Of a stretch of DNA of 64,000 nucleotides, positions 53,960 through 64,000 are shown one piece after another (within the stretch, counting starts at the first letter, position 1; the number at the start of each line of letters is the position of its first letter). The notes under the pieces were generated by a model that saw only the letters and a list, made by a program, of their open reading frames with translations, made no database searches and was not told where the DNA came from. This DNA comes from Enterobacter asburiae. Its GTDB lineage: Bacteria > Pseudomonadota > Gammaproteobacteria > Enterobacterales > Enterobacteriaceae. The stretch lies in assembly GCF_021440515.1 (NCBI RefSeq), contig NZ_JAKCMV010000036.1, forward strand, positions 1 to 64,000. Reading direction: 5' to 3'. Made by a program: the position numbers and the translations under genes.

Positions 53960-56900
53960 CTAAAACTCAAACTGATAGAGCAGATCAAGTGCCTGGTCTA
54001 CGCCGGACACTGCTTCCAGATATAGCTTGGGCATCAGGCGATAGCGTAACGTGAGTGTTGCGAGTGAGTCAAAGATCCCCACCCCATATTTCACCTGTAG
54101 ACCCGGCAGTACATAGCCGCTGACCACCACCTGCGAAGAGTCACCAACGCCCTGGGTATCCAGCGCAAGATTGCTTACGCCAAAGGTCTCGCCGATTTTA
54201 CCCACAACCTGACCGCTTTGTGCAACCCCCAGACCCACTAACATCGACGTCATCGCCGCGCCATCGCCCTGTTGGCTGTCCAGGCCTTGCCCACGCAGGA
54301 GGTAAGAGAGCGCTTCCTGCTGCGACATCGCCGGGTCAGAGAAGATCTCCGCCTTCGGTTCGTCAGCGCTGCCGGTGACGCGTACGCCGGCAATCACATC
54401 GTTTTCCGTGGCATCAGGGTTACGAATCGCTTCGATATTCAATAGCGGCTGATCCGGTGGACCCGAGAACAGCAGCTCACCTTTACGCACAATCAGATCC
54501 TGACCGTAGGCGTGGAAGCGCCCTTCAGGAATATTGATTTGCCCGTTCAGGCCCAGCCCCTGTTTATCCTGCGCGACTTTAAGATCGCCCGTCAGCCTCG
54601 CCTTCAGCCCAAACGCATCCAACCGCACGTTATTCCCCACGTGCACGATGAGATTACTATTAATCGGTATGCCAGCGCTCTTCTCTTCGACAGGTTTCAG
54701 ATTTTCATTGAGCATAACTTCATCACTGGACACGCCCACCGCGCTTTCCGGCACCTCGTGAACCACGATGCGCGCCCACGGCACGTCCACGCTGCCGTCC
54801 AGCGTAAACAGGCTCGGCGTGGCTTCAAACACCACGTCAGGGGAGACATCCAAACGCACCATCGGCGGCACGGTAACACGCACCTTGCTGCCCTTCGCGG
54901 CGATGCGCGCGCGCCAGTTATCAATCTGGCTCCAGTCGGCGTCGCCGCTCAGGTTGATTTGCCCCTGCTGGGTGCGCACGATCCCGGCAAGGGTCGAACT
55001 CATGCCGTTAAAGTTCATCGTCAGCTGGCTTGGCAGCATGTCGAACGGCATCACGTTCGCGTCGAAATCCACGCCGTTGAGCTGCATCTGCCCGAACAGC
55101 TGCGGGCTTTGCGCATTCCCCGCCAGACGCAGGTTCGCGTTCAGCATCCCCGCCGCCTTTTCGCCGCGCGCGAAAATCGGGTTCACCATCGCCACGTTGA
55201 GGTTGCGGATAGACACGTTGCCGCCCAGATTACGCTGTCCCTGCGGATCGGTGATCTGCACCTTGCCGTCAAACTGGCCGTTATTGGCCAGACGGATAAG
55301 CCAGTTCAGCTCGGCGCGGTTGTTATGCAGATCGGCGTTCAGGTTCAGCGTGTCGAAGGCCACCGCCAGCGGCGCGTCGTTGACCTCCTGCGTCACCTTC
55401 ACGTTGCGCCCGGAGAGGGTCACGCTACCCTGCGGCAGCCCCTCTTTGGTGGTGTCCCAGGCGACGTCCGCTTTTCCGCTGAACACGCCGCTGGCCTGCG
55501 TGGTGTCCGGCATGAAGGGTTTGAGCATCGCCAGATCGAAGCGGTTGAGGTTGACCTGTGCGCGACCTTCGGCACCGGCATCAATGGTCTGCGGCACGCA
55601 CAGCTCGGCGTTCGGGTTGGTCCAGCAGTGTGGCCCGATGCTGATTTTCTGCTCGGCGTTGCGGTAATCCAGCGCGATAGAACGCGACAGCACCAGCGGC
55701 CCAACCGGCGTACTGAAACGGGTGTTATCTAGCGTTCCTTTCCAGCGCTCCTCTTTACGGTCAAAGCTGCCCGTCAGATGCAGCTGCCCGGATACCGGCT
55801 CGCCCTGCACGTTCAGCTGAAGGTCGTGCTGCTTCTCGTTGCCTTTCGCGGCGAGCGTCACCAGATTGATGTTCACGTCCGGCTGGGAAATGCGCTCGAC
55901 GCGCAGGTTCAGGTTGCCGCCAATCTGGTCGGTGGATTTCACATCCCCTTCCACCCGCACGCGGGCAATCGACAGCGCCTGCCAGCGCAGCCCGTTGGCG
56001 GTGATATCCGCCAGCAGCTGCGGCGCGTCTACCGTCCCGCGCACCTTCACCAGCCCTTTCGCCGTGCCGCCGAGACCCGGCAGCGCGTTATCCAGATTCG
56101 GCGCGTCGATGGTGGCGTCCAGGTTTAAATCTTTCACGCCCAGCTCGCCTTTGATATCGGCGGTGTTACGCCCCAGCGCCACGTGCAGGCCTGGGATAAT
56201 CCATTGCAGATAGCTGTTGCCCTTCAGCGAGCCCTCTACGTTGACCTTGTTTTGCTTCACGTTGCCGGTGATTTTCAGCTCCGGCACCTCCATCTGCCAG
56301 CTTCCGCCGTACAGGCTGCCGCGCGTTTTGATCAGGCCATCGAGTTTTGACGGCCAGTCCGGCACCTCTTTGGCGGTGTTGATGCCCGTGAGCTTCAGCT
56401 CGCCGCGCCAGCTGATCGCCTGCTGCCAGTCGAGCAGCGCGGTCAGCTCCGTTTTGCCCTCCAGCGCCGCGACGGTCAGCTTGTCGAGATTCACCTGCTG
56501 CTCGTTACCCTTCGCGTCCAGCGTGATGTTTGCAGGCGGCACGCCCTGCCCCTTCACGGCGGTGCGGAACGAGAGGGTGTAGTCGGTCATTTTGCCGCTG
56601 AGCTTCAGCTTAAGATCGTCCGCCTGGAACTGTTTTTCCCCGGTGAACGGCCAGTAAAGCTGCTGGCTGACCAGCTCCAGATTGAGCGGTAGTCCCGCCT
56701 CGGCGAGCTGCGTTTGCCCGCGCAGCACCATATCGACCGGCCCGGAGAGGTTTACGCCAAACTCCAGCTTATCGCGCAGCGCGCCGCCGATTTTCAGCTT
56801 CACCTTCTCGCCCTTGAGCGGGTCGATATTCAGCGCGCTGTTGAGGGTAATATCCACCGGCCAGTTGTCGCGCAGCAGCGCGTTCCCGGTGGCGTTGACG

Positions 56901-57736
56901 GAGCCCTGGTTAGTGTCGATATCCAGCGCGTCGAGCTTCATGGTGCCGTCGATGCTGCTCACTTTTAACAGCATATTAAAGACGGTCAGGTCGGTGTCGC
57001 CCGTCAGACGCAGCTGCTCGCCTTTGAACTCTTCGATATTAAGGTTGAGCGGCAGATGGACGTCGGTCATCTCCGGCAGCACCGGTTTTGAGAAGAGATC
57101 TTTCAGCGTTTCGCCAAGCGGTTTTTCTTCCGGCTGCGGGTTCTGGATCTTCGGTTCGACAATCTCCTCCTGCGCCACGTCGGCCACTTTCGGCAGCGCA
57201 ATCAGCAGCCCTTGCAGGGAGGTTGGCGTCAGGGTGAGGTTTTTCTCCTGCCAGCGCAGGCCGGAGGTGAAATCCATCACCGACACGGTGGTGTCGTCGA
57301 TTTTGATATTGACGTTGTCCAGCGCCACCCGGTAGAGCGCAATCGGGTACGGCGTGGAGAGATCGAGCGGGCCATCATCCGTTTCTTCAACCGGCTCAGA
57401 TTTCGGCATTTTCTTTGAATCTATCGCCACGTTAACGTCTTTTAGCGACAGATCGTTAACGCACAGCCTGCTGTCGCGCAGACAGCCGAGCTTCACCGCC
57501 AGATGAAATTCCCCCGCGTTAACCGCCACGCCGGGCTGTTCATAGCGGATGTTTTTCAGACGCAGATCGCGCCAGCCGCCCGTCACCTGGCCGATTTCCA
57601 ATCCCGGCACCCAGCGGTTGGCCGCGTTAAACAGCAGATGCAGGCCGGAGGTCGTGCCCACCAGATACGCCACCGTACCGAGCAGCAGCACGATGAAAAT
57701 CAGCACCCCGAGGCTTATCTTCTTCCATAAACTCAT
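53960..57736 (-). CDS. tamB: Translocation and assembly module subunit TamB
   Basis: 1258 residues. An N-terminal membrane anchor (about 7-28) is followed by a very long beta-rich region of AsmA-like/TamB repeats and the conserved C-terminal DUF490 domain (about 900-1258). TamB spans the periplasm as a hydrophobic groove, works with TamA, and also moves phospholipids to the outer membrane. The start overlaps the tamA stop by 4 bases (ATGA type). Length fits E. coli TamB (1259). Confidence 0.97.
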   Translation of the reverse strand: MSLWKKISLGVLIFIVLLLGTVAYLVGTTSGLHLLFNAANRWVPGLEIGQVTGGWRDLRLKNIRYEQPGVAVNAGEFHLAVKLGCLRDSRLCVNDLSLKDVNVAIDSKKMPKSEPVEETDDGPLDLSTPYPIALYRVALDNVNIKIDDTTVSVMDFTSGLRWQEKNLTLTPTSLQGLLIALPKVADVAQEEIVEPKIQNPQPEEKPLGETLKDLFSKPVLPEMTDVHLPLNLNIEEFKGEQLRLTGDTDLTVFNMLLKVSSIDGTMKLDALDIDTNQGSVNATGNALLRDNWPVDITLNSALNIDPLKGEKVKLKIGGALRDKLEFGVNLSGPVDMVLRGQTQLAEAGLPLNLELVSQQLYWPFTGEKQFQADDLKLKLSGKMTDYTLSFRTAVKGQGVPPANITLDAKGNEQQVNLDKLTVAALEGKTELTALLDWQQAISWRGELKLTGINTAKEVPDWPSKLDGLIKTRGSLYGGSWQMEVPELKITGNVKQNKVNVEGSLKGNSYLQWIIPGLHVALGRNTADIKGELGVKDLNLDATIDAPNLDNALPGLGGTAKGLVKVRGTVDAPQLLADITANGLRWQALSIARVRVEGDVKSTDQIGGNLNLRVERISQPDVNINLVTLAAKGNEKQHDLQLNVQGEPVSGQLHLTGSFDRKEERWKGTLDNTRFSTPVGPLVLSRSIALDYRNAEQKISIGPHCWTNPNAELCVPQTIDAGAEGRAQVNLNRFDLAMLKPFMPDTTQASGVFSGKADVAWDTTKEGLPQGSVTLSGRNVKVTQEVNDAPLAVAFDTLNLNADLHNNRAELNWLIRLANNGQFDGKVQITDPQGQRNLGGNVSIRNLNVAMVNPIFARGEKAAGMLNANLRLAGNAQSPQLFGQMQLNGVDFDANVMPFDMLPSQLTMNFNGMSSTLAGIVRTQQGQINLSGDADWSQIDNWRARIAAKGSKVRVTVPPMVRLDVSPDVVFEATPSLFTLDGSVDVPWARIVVHEVPESAVGVSSDEVMLNENLKPVEEKSAGIPINSNLIVHVGNNVRLDAFGLKARLTGDLKVAQDKQGLGLNGQINIPEGRFHAYGQDLIVRKGELLFSGPPDQPLLNIEAIRNPDATENDVIAGVRVTGSADEPKAEIFSDPAMSQQEALSYLLRGQGLDSQQGDGAAMTSMLVGLGVAQSGQVVGKIGETFGVSNLALDTQGVGDSSQVVVSGYVLPGLQVKYGVGIFDSLATLTLRYRLMPKLYLEAVSGVDQALDLLYQFEF

Positions 57737-59466
57737 AATTCAGGCCCCAGACCGATGTAAAACTGTAAACCGTGTTCGTCTTTGTCGCCCACCGGCACCG
57801 CGAAGTCGAGCTTGATGGGCCCGACCGGAGACTGCCAGCGCACGCCGACGCCCGCGCCGGTTTTGAAATCGCTGGTGCGGATATCGTTCACCGCTTCACC
57901 GCCGTCCACAAACATCGCACCCCACCACTTGCCGCTGACGTTGTACTGATACTCCAGCGAGCCGGTCGCCAGCTTGGACGCACCGGTCAGCTGGCCTTTG
58001 CTGTTTTCAGGCGAGATGGATTTGTATTTATAGCCGCGAATACTGCGGTCGCCCCCGGCGAAGAAGCGCAGGTCGGGCGGGACTCTTTCAAAATCGCCGG
58101 TTTCAATCCAGCCAAGATTACCGCGCATCACGAAGCGGTGTTTGTCGTAGAGCGTGCGGATCCAGACGTTTTGCGCCTGGAAGACCGAGAAGTCGACGTC
58201 CGATCCCCACGCGGTGTTGGAGTAGTCAATCGAGTAGCGCTGCGAGTCGCCCCACACCGGCATCAGGCCGCCGCGCGAGCGGGTACGGCTGATCATCACC
58301 CCCGGATAGAGCAGCATGGTGGTGTTGGTGACGTTAGCCTGGGTAAAGTGGTCAAGACTCCAGCGCAGGTTAATGGCGCGCTGCCAGCCGCTCGACAGAT
58401 CCCAGTAGCGGGACACGGCGAGCGTGGTGGAATCCTGCTCGGTATCGTTCAGATCGGTACGCTTAAAGCCGCCCTGCACCAGGTAATACTGCTCCAGCGG
58501 GTTTTTCAGCAGCGGCATTTTGTAGCTGAAGTCCAGCTGCTGCTCAGGGGCCGAGATACTGGCGCTGGTAGTCAGGCTGTGGCCGTAGGAGTTCATCCAC
58601 GGCTTTTTCCAGGTCGCCTTGACGCGCGGCCCGACGTCCGTGGAGTAGCCCACGCCGGTTTCGATGGTGTTCTCGGTGCGCGGCGAGACCACGCCGTGCA
58701 GCGGAAGCACTTTGGTTTTGCGGGATTTTTCGAACTCAGGCGCCACCACCACCGAGTTAAACCAGCCGGTCGCCGACAGGCGGCGGTTCAGCTCAGCCAG
58801 ATCGCTCGACTGGTAGTAATCACCCTTTTTAAACGGCACCAGGTTTTGCAAATACTCGTCGCGGATTTGCGAGCCTTCAAAGGTGACGTCACCGAAGCGA
58901 TAGCGCTCGCCGCTGTCGTAGTCGATATCCCAGAAGGCCTGATGCCGTTCCAGGGAGACGCCGAGCTGGCTTTTCGTAAACTGGCTGTCGAAATAGCCCT
59001 TACGCAGCGAAACGGAGGTCAGGCTTTTTTTGAAATGATCGTAATCGCCGTGATTGAGCACCGTGCCGATTTTCGGCCGGGTGCTGAGCAGATCGAGATA
59101 GTCGCGATCGGTACGCGCGCCGCCGCGCAGCACCACGTCCGTGCCGCCAATCAGTACCGGTTCGCCCGGCGAAACGCGGGCAATGAGCACCTGACGCCCT
59201 TTAGCCGGAGGCGGGCGCAGGTCAAAATCAATGGTGGGTTCGTAATAGCCTAAGGCTTTTAACCCTTCGCGGATTGCATCATCCACGCGCGCGCGAAAGC
59301 GCCGGTCCGGCGTCACTTCGTCGCTCTCGATCGTAGAAAGCTGCGCACGTACGTTTTTTTCCAGCGCCCCGGATAACCCCTCAACCTGCAAACGGACATT
59401 CGCCGCGCTGGCAACCCCGCTTGTCAGCAATAAACTGACCAAACATAACTGGCGGATCTTTGGCAC
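57733..59466 (-). CDS. tamA: Translocation and assembly module subunit TamA
   Basis: 577 residues, the E. coli length. GTG start at 59466 with CAGGAGAAAAC before it; the ATG-less upstream extension to 59505 is rejected. A signal peptide (1-21), three POTRA domains (about 22-265) and a 16-strand Omp85 barrel with the conserved GGDRSIRGY loop motif follow. It inserts autotransporter-type proteins in the outer membrane with TamB. Confidence 0.96.
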   Translation of the reverse strand: MPKIRQLCLVSLLLTSGVASAANVRLQVEGLSGALEKNVRAQLSTIESDEVTPDRRFRARVDDAIREGLKALGYYEPTIDFDLRPPPAKGRQVLIARVSPGEPVLIGGTDVVLRGGARTDRDYLDLLSTRPKIGTVLNHGDYDHFKKSLTSVSLRKGYFDSQFTKSQLGVSLERHQAFWDIDYDSGERYRFGDVTFEGSQIRDEYLQNLVPFKKGDYYQSSDLAELNRRLSATGWFNSVVVAPEFEKSRKTKVLPLHGVVSPRTENTIETGVGYSTDVGPRVKATWKKPWMNSYGHSLTTSASISAPEQQLDFSYKMPLLKNPLEQYYLVQGGFKRTDLNDTEQDSTTLAVSRYWDLSSGWQRAINLRWSLDHFTQANVTNTTMLLYPGVMISRTRSRGGLMPVWGDSQRYSIDYSNTAWGSDVDFSVFQAQNVWIRTLYDKHRFVMRGNLGWIETGDFERVPPDLRFFAGGDRSIRGYKYKSISPENSKGQLTGASKLATGSLEYQYNVSGKWWGAMFVDGGEAVNDIRTSDFKTGAGVGVRWQSPVGPIKLDFAVPVGDKDEHGLQFYIGLGPEL

Positions 59467-59883
59467 GTTTTCTCCTGAATATCCTTGTTTCCACCCTGGA
59501 AGCAAAATGAAGTGCCGCTCCGCGACGCTACACGGCTTTACAGCCCAAAACCCAATTCACGGGTTGAAAAAGGGTGTATACCCTAAATAATTCGAGTTGC
59601 AGGACAAAACGCTTATAGCGTTTTGAACAGCGCTTGCGCTGGCCCCTAAGGGCGAGGCCAAAGGCCGAGTAACGCGGCAAGTGAGCGAATCCCCAGGAGC
59701 TTACTCCAGTAAGTGACTGGGGTGAGCAAATGCAGCCAACGCACATGCAACTTGAAGTATGACGGGTAAAACACCCAAATATTTCTTATGATTAAATCTA
59801 GTCTCATTCAGCGTATTTATTGTGTTCAATTAAACGCGCCATGACAACCTTAACCGCAACATCGCTGCCCGGGAGGCCACACC
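59467..59883. other. tamA/msrA gap
   Basis: 417 bases holding the divergent promoters of tamA and msrA and an ERIC element (59577-59768). Nothing else is recognised. Confidence 0.7.
59577..59768. repeat. ERIC element with internal insertion, 192 bp
   Basis: Ends TATACCC and GGGTA; core GAATCCCCAGGAGCTTACTC and AAGTGACTGGGGTGAGCA. The inner ~70 bases are the same insertion as in the copy at 40324, and the two copies are alike along their whole length. Confidence 0.93.
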
Positions 59884-60525
59884 GTGAGTTTATTCGACAA
59901 AAAGCATCTTGTTTCACAGGCAGATGCATTACCGGGTCGGAACACCCCAATGCCCGTAGCGACTTTACACGCCGTAAACAATCATTCCATGACCAACGTT
60001 CCGGACGGCATGGAGATCGCACTTTTTGCGATGGGCTGCTTCTGGGGCGTTGAACGCCTGTTCTGGCAGCTGCCCGGCGTATACAGCACCGCCGCGGGCT
60101 ATACCGGCGGCTACACGCCAAACCCTACCTACCGCGAAGTTTGCTCCGGCCAGACCGGACACGCCGAGGCGGTTCGCGTGGTCTACGATCCTGCCGTCAT
60201 CAGCTACGAACAGCTGTTGCAGGTGTTCTGGGAAAACCACGACCCGGCGCAGGGTATGCGTCAGGGCAACGACCACGGCACCCAGTACCGCTCGGCTATC
60301 TATCCGCTGACCCCGGAACAGGACGCCGCCGCTCGCGCCAGCCTGACCCGTTTCCAGGACGCCATGCGCGCAGCGGGTGACGATCGCCCGGTGACGACGG
60401 AAATCGCCAACGCGATGCCGTTCTATTATGCCGAAGATGACCACCAGCAGTATCTGCATAAAAATCCGTATGGCTACTGCGGAATCGGCGGCATTGGCGT
60501 CTGCCTGCCGCCGCAGCTGGCGTAA
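59884..60525 (+). CDS. msrA: Peptide methionine sulfoxide reductase A
   Basis: 213 residues. It reduces methionine-S-sulfoxide. The catalytic Cys52 in [16 protein letters not shown] and the resolving Cys in the C-terminal [11 protein letters not shown] are present. Same length class as E. coli MsrA (212). Next to tamA as in E. coli. Confidence 0.97.
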   Translation: MSLFDKKHLVSQADALPGRNTPMPVATLHAVNNHSMTNVPDGMEIALFAMGCFWGVERLFWQLPGVYSTAAGYTGGYTPNPTYREVCSGQTGHAEAVRVVYDPAVISYEQLLQVFWENHDPAQGMRQGNDHGTQYRSAIYPLTPEQDAAARASLTRFQDAMRAAGDDRPVTTEIANAMPFYYAEDDHQQYLHKNPYGYCGIGGIGVCLPPQLA

Positions 60526-60534
60526 GATGGCCGG

Positions 60535-62004
60535 TCAGGTGGCCTGCTCGCTTTCCTGACAAGGCGTAACCTCATTAAACCGCTGTAGCGTATCGTCCAG
60601 GCTCGCCTCTTTTACCGGAGGCGAGAAAAGGAAGCCCTGAAAACGGTTGACCCCCATCTCAGCCAGCGCGACAAATTTTGCCTGGCTATCCACCCCTTCG
60701 GCCACGCAGGCGCACCCCGTCATCTGGCTAAAATAGATAAGCGCCTTTAACAGGCTACAGTCGGTTTCGTTGGCGGCAAACTTGTCGATCAGATCCTTAT
60801 CCAGCTTCAGGCCGTCGAAATGAATTTGCCTTACCGGGAACATCACGTGGTCCCGTGAGAAGCAGTCATCAAGATACAGCTTGCAGCCGGTTTCTTTTAC
60901 CCGCGCCATGGTATTAACGATATCTTTGTCCTGCGTGATATCGATATTTTCTGCAAATTCAAAAACCAGCTTGTCGGCCCACGCGGGGTTATGCAGGAGT
61001 TCGAGCGCCTTTTTTGCCATCCCCGGCAGCGCATTACCTGAAGCAAGCTCGGCGGGAATATTAACGGAAAAGTAATATGCCCCTTTATATTTATTAACCG
61101 CACGAACTGCGGCATTGATGACAATCGCCGTTAGCTTGAGCCAAATATAGTGGCTGCGTAAATAGTGCAGAAAATCGCACGGCATCAGCAGCGAATTGCC
61201 ACGCTGCCAGCGGAGCAAAATCTCAAACCCCTCGATGCGCATCTGGCCATCGACTATCGCCTGATAGACCGGGAAAATCTCATTTTTATCAATCGCTTCA
61301 TCGACGTGTTCATCGGTGAAATTCAGCCTGTGGGCAACGGTCTTCTGAGCCGGGAGCGGCGCATTTTGCTTGCCCGGCGCGCCGTTTACGCGGTGCATTG
61401 CGGGCTGCAACTTCTGCAACGCCTTATGCCTGTGAATATAGATCGTTTTAATCGAGATGCCGTCACGCAAAGATTGCTGCTTAACCGTTAACCCGCGAAA
61501 GAAATAAATTGCCGCGTCAAGCTCTCGGGCGGTTAGCCCCTCAAAAATATACCCTTGATGTAATTCCTCCTGAATGGCCACCGGCTCAAGCAGAACGAAA
61601 TCATCAGAGGAAATACTCTCTTTCCTTGTTTTAAAAGGCATCACGTAAATCTGTTTTAATTTCCTTTTGTCCGTAACAAGCGAGGCGAACATTCTGTACA
61701 ACCAACTCGTTGACTCCTGACCAAAAGCAATAACCTCAATATTTATCCCGCCGTTATTTATAATATTAGCGGTCTTCTTTAATACTTCCAGAACATTTCC
61801 TACACCGCTGTGAAAGAAAACAAACAGTCGGGTTGTGGAGCCTGTATGCGATACCATAACCTCATCGTTGGAGGCATTTTCCACATCGTAAGACACGCGT
61901 TTAACGGCAATATTATCTCGCTTAAGCAACCCGGCCAAACCCGTAAAAGCAAAGTTGCAGCCAGAAATAACCGAGACCGTATTATGCTTTGAGTTCCTGT
62001 CCAT
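60535..62004 (-). CDS. LuxR-type HTH protein with degenerate EAL domain
   Basis: 489 residues. N-terminal part (about 1-150) of unknown fold, a LuxR-type HTH at about 155-205 (LTARELDAAIYFFRGLTVKQ, SIKTIYIHRHKALQKL), then an EAL domain (about 235-480). Metal and catalytic positions are partly changed: EGFEILLRW instead of x-EAL-x-R, and LDDCFSRDH where active enzymes have DDFGTGY; FSVNIP, EFAEN, KLDKDLI, AEGVD and QGFLFSPPV are kept. Domain order recalls YahA and CsgD-type regulators. It may bind c-di-GMP or act as a regulator without phosphodiesterase activity. Convergent with msrA. Confidence 0.87.
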   Translation of the reverse strand: MDRNSKHNTVSVISGCNFAFTGLAGLLKRDNIAVKRVSYDVENASNDEVMVSHTGSTTRLFVFFHSGVGNVLEVLKKTANIINNGGINIEVIAFGQESTSWLYRMFASLVTDKRKLKQIYVMPFKTRKESISSDDFVLLEPVAIQEELHQGYIFEGLTARELDAAIYFFRGLTVKQQSLRDGISIKTIYIHRHKALQKLQPAMHRVNGAPGKQNAPLPAQKTVAHRLNFTDEHVDEAIDKNEIFPVYQAIVDGQMRIEGFEILLRWQRGNSLLMPCDFLHYLRSHYIWLKLTAIVINAAVRAVNKYKGAYYFSVNIPAELASGNALPGMAKKALELLHNPAWADKLVFEFAENIDITQDKDIVNTMARVKETGCKLYLDDCFSRDHVMFPVRQIHFDGLKLDKDLIDKFAANETDCSLLKALIYFSQMTGCACVAEGVDSQAKFVALAEMGVNRFQGFLFSPPVKEASLDDTLQRFNEVTPCQESEQAT

Positions 62005-62495
62005 CTATCTTTCCTGTCATGCATGCGTACAAAAGAAATACATCCGAGTGAAATCATAGAAATAAAATATACCCACTCAGGAGTAGTGCGTTTTTGTTTT
62101 TTATAATGAGGATGTCGAATGCTTATCCAATCCTGCTAACAAAATGCTAGCAAAACAATTACCTCAGCACCATATCACGGCAAACAAAAAGCCCTAATAA
62201 ACGTCATTTTATTCATTCTATATAATAAAAAGAAATAAAAAACCACAAATCTATCAGGGTAAAGCCTGTGCATATTTGCGCTTATTTCACCCCGTTTTTA
62301 ACGCAATTTTATCCTGCGGCTAAGAAACGCAAGCAAAGACGAGTCACGAGGTGTAAAAAAAATGCGCTTAAGCGGCATAAAATTTATATTTCGGTAAAGA
62401 CGAAGGTAAGAATCATTTATTCCGTGTATAATAAAACATTAGATTCATAAGCAGAACAAATACACAGAACGCTTCTTTTTTTAACAAGGCAAATT
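62005..62495. other. AT-rich divergent control region
   Basis: 490 bases between the EAL gene and the winged-helix regulator. A small frame at 62268-62450 (60 codons, Lys-rich) has no ribosome site and no similarity I recognise. The strong AT bias is of the kind bound by H-NS. Confidence 0.5.
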
Positions 62496-63380
62496 ATGGA
62501 TATACATGTTTCCATTGATGCACTACTGCATCGAAGAAACTTTATAAAAAAGAACCTCCGCTTCCATGAAGCGATAAAAGAACACTTTGACAGCAACGAT
62601 GCTATATATAAGAAACAGCCTCTTTTTTATAAAGTCATGCTCCAGGAATCGCGTTTTAATATCGTCCTTTCTATGTGTTGCTTCGTGTTTGGAAACCAGG
62701 CGTCATCCGTATCGGAGATCAAGACGCTTTGCTCACGCTACGGTATTGCCAGCCCGAACAGCGTCATCGCCATCATTACCATATTGAAAACAACGCACCG
62801 TATTAAAACCTGGCGCAGCGAAGAGGACCGACGAAAAGTGTTAATCGAACCCACGCAAAAGGGTCTTGATGAACTCAAGCGATATATGGCGGGGGCATTT
62901 TTACCTGTTAAGCATCTTTTCCCGGACAATAATATTAATGTCGATCTTCTCGATAATGACACCTTGCGGAATAACTTCTTCCGCCGCGCGGCAGAATATC
63001 TTTTCCGCGGCGTAACGTTTAAAAAGATATTTCCTGAAGTCGGATTATTTATCGAAAAAGACGGGGGAAGAATGATTATGCTGTATCTCTACCTCCAGGC
63101 GAGACAGCATCTCAATTCGCGCGGGGCCACTATTGAATATTCAGCGAGCGTACTGGCAAAAGAATTTTTTGTTTCGCGCATTCACGTTCACCGCATAATT
63201 AAATCCGCAGAAGAGGCGGGCTATCTTAAAGATCGCGGTGACGGTACGCTGGACGTGTGCCAGAGCTTTATCGAACTGGTTGAAAATTACGCGGGACTCT
63301 ATTTTGCCTATGTTACCCACTACCTGAATATTCATCCGGTTGAGAGGCGACAACCCCAGGTAGCACAGCTACAAAAATAG
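62496..63380 (+). CDS. Winged-helix (MarR-like) regulator of unknown target
   Basis: 294 residues. The middle (about 60-125) looks like a MarR-type winged helix: a run of helices, SVSEIKTLCSRYGIASPNSVIAII, and a wing RSEEDRRKVLIEPTQKGLDELKRY. A second HTH appears at about 215-255 (ASVLAKEFFVSRIHVHRIIKSAEEAGYL) with a wing GDGTLDV. I do not recognise the family. Lys-rich N-terminus, AT-rich gene. CAAGGCAAATT precedes the ATG. It lies between the EAL protein and a type I secretion gene and may control the latter. Confidence 0.75.
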   Translation: MDIHVSIDALLHRRNFIKKNLRFHEAIKEHFDSNDAIYKKQPLFYKVMLQESRFNIVLSMCCFVFGNQASSVSEIKTLCSRYGIASPNSVIAIITILKTTHRIKTWRSEEDRRKVLIEPTQKGLDELKRYMAGAFLPVKHLFPDNNINVDLLDNDTLRNNFFRRAAEYLFRGVTFKKIFPEVGLFIEKDGGRMIMLYLYLQARQHLNSRGATIEYSASVLAKEFFVSRIHVHRIIKSAEEAGYLKDRGDGTLDVCQSFIELVENYAGLYFAYVTHYLNIHPVERRQPQVAQLQK

Positions 63381-63382
63381 CA

Positions 63383-63415
63383 ACAGCGATCGGGAAACCG
63401 ATCGCTGTCGTTTTT
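63383..63415. terminator. Terminator between the regulator and hlyD-like gene
   Basis: ACAGCGATCGG (63383-63393), loop GAAA, CCGATCGCTGT (63398-63408), then CGTTTTT: a + strand terminator overlapping the 3' end of the opposite gene. Confidence 0.9.
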
Positions 63416-64000
63416 ATCTTTCGCGCAACGCTTCCTTCGCTTTATTAAGCGGCTTCAGCAGATAATCAAGAATGGTTTTATCACCCGTCTTAATATCCAC
63501 CGTGGCAATCATCCCTGGAAAAATAGGGAATGTTTTGCCCTGCCTGTTGGTCAGGTGGTTGTCGCTGGTGCGGATATAAACGCGGTAATAATAAATATCG
63601 CGCTTGACCTCGTCCTGAATGGTATCCGGTGAAATCATGGTGACTTCGCCGTCCAGCCCGCCGTAGATGGAATAGTCATAGGCGGTAATTTTCACCAGCG
63701 CCCGCTGCCCCGGATGAATAAAGGCGACGTCGCGCGGAGAAATTTTGGCTTCGATAACCATCTGATCGTCCAGCGGCACCAGCGTCATCAGCTTGCCGTT
63801 GGGCGGAATAACGCCGCCCACGGTGGTGACGTCGATATCCTTAACGATCCCCCGAACCGGTGCGTTAAAGGTGAGGCGAGTCAGCGAGTCCTCTCGCCCT
63901 TTCATCACCGAACGCTGCGCTTCGATTTCCGCGTTGGCTTTCGCTAGCTCTTCCCGGGCGCGCACGTAGTACTGGTTTTGCATCTCGGTCATTTTGTTCT
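63414..64000 (-). CDS. HlyD-family type I secretion adaptor (5' end outside window)
   Basis: Only the C-terminal 195 or so residues are inside; the frame stays open to the window edge. End of the coiled coil (NQYYVRAREELAKANAEIEAQ), then the lipoyl/barrel part with LTFNAPVRGIVKDIDVTTVGGVIPPNGKLMTLVPL and IHPGQRALVKITAYDYSIYGGLDGEVTMISPDT, and the end PGMIATVDIKTGDKTILDYLLKPL. This is the LapC/SiiD-like membrane fusion protein of type I export of large adhesins. The ABC and substrate genes should lie to the right. Confidence 0.92.
   Translation of the reverse strand, partial: NKMTEMQNQYYVRAREELAKANAEIEAQRSVMKGREDSLTRLTFNAPVRGIVKDIDVTTVGGVIPPNGKLMTLVPLDDQMVIEAKISPRDVAFIHPGQRALVKITAYDYSIYGGLDGEVTMISPDTIQDEVKRDIYYYRVYIRTSDNHLTNRQGKTFPIFPGMIATVDIKTGDKTILDYLLKPLNKAKEALRER

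Noticed and set aside
53444-54025. 193-codon + strand frame over ytfP
   Set aside because: It is the opposite strand of ytfP and crosses the bidirectional terminator.
62268-62450. 60-codon Lys-rich frame in the AT-rich gap
   Set aside because: No Shine-Dalgarno sequence before its ATG and composition follows the AT bias; treated as non-coding.

Overview
The window is a chromosomal segment of a member of the Enterobacteriaceae, most like Enterobacter, Lelliottia or a close relative. The genes and their order (miaE-rraB-argI, pyrLBI-ridA, mgtA-treRBC-nrdDG, cybC-pmbA-darP-mpl-fbp, ytfQRT-yjfF, ppa-chpSB-ytfP-tamBA-msrA) match the E. coli/Salmonella region around minute 96, and the protein sequences are close to E. 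coli homologues recalled from memory. ERIC and REP repeats lie between genes. Genus assignment is inference.

Layout. 1-3437: AT-rich end of an integrated island at leuX, with the tail of an unknown gene, a SIR2-domain protein of the anti-phage type and a P4-type integrase. 3638-3722: tRNA-Leu(CAA). 3829-6990: core genes (a membrane-anchored hypothetical, miaE, rraB, argI with paired ARG boxes). 7057-13442: tabA, then an arginine deiminase operon (arcA, arcC, catabolic OTC, YfcC-type transporter) ending in an ArgR-family regulator whose arginine-binding Asp pair is Ser-Ser. 13490-15593: pyrL attenuator, pyrB, pyrI, ridA. 15708-19631: a chitin module, gbpA (LPMO) convergent with a secreted GH20 hexosaminidase. 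19838-22864: mgtA with an mgtL leader peptide and a PhoP box. 23066-27263: treR, treB, treC. 27424-30339: nrdDG with an FNR box. 30327-30914: relBE-type locus whose toxin has a frameshift.

30936-39565 is the least understood part. It is a leftward cluster with a stand-alone PRD protein, a Gly-rich SFCGS protein, DUF4312, DUF4311 and DUF4310 proteins, an amidohydrolase, a DgaE/SelA-like PLP enzyme, a DgaF-like aldolase, a periplasmic lactonase-fold protein and a PRD/IIA regulator. The same cassette is known from Enterococcus (EF_0829-EF_0839) and Aeromonas, but its substrate is, as far as I know, undescribed. The parts fit an unusual PTS-like importer for an N-acylated amino-sugar acid that is deacylated, deaminated and cleaved to pyruvate and glyceraldehyde-3-phosphate. 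The control region holds a perfect 20-bp palindrome and two CRP-like sites.

39900-45171: cybC, pmbA, darP, mpl, fbp. 45311-47288: a LysR protein reduced to its DNA-binding half, convergent with a chemoreceptor that has a sigma-28-like promoter. 47311-52043: galactofuranose-type ABC importer ytfQ-ytfR-ytfT-yjfF with a GalR-like operator. 52207-60525: ppa, the chpSB toxin-antitoxin pair, ytfP, tamB, tamA, msrA. 60535-64000: LuxR-EAL protein with degenerate motifs, an unknown winged-helix regulator, and the C-terminal part of an HlyD-type secretion adaptor that runs off the right edge, probably the start of an adhesin-secretion locus.
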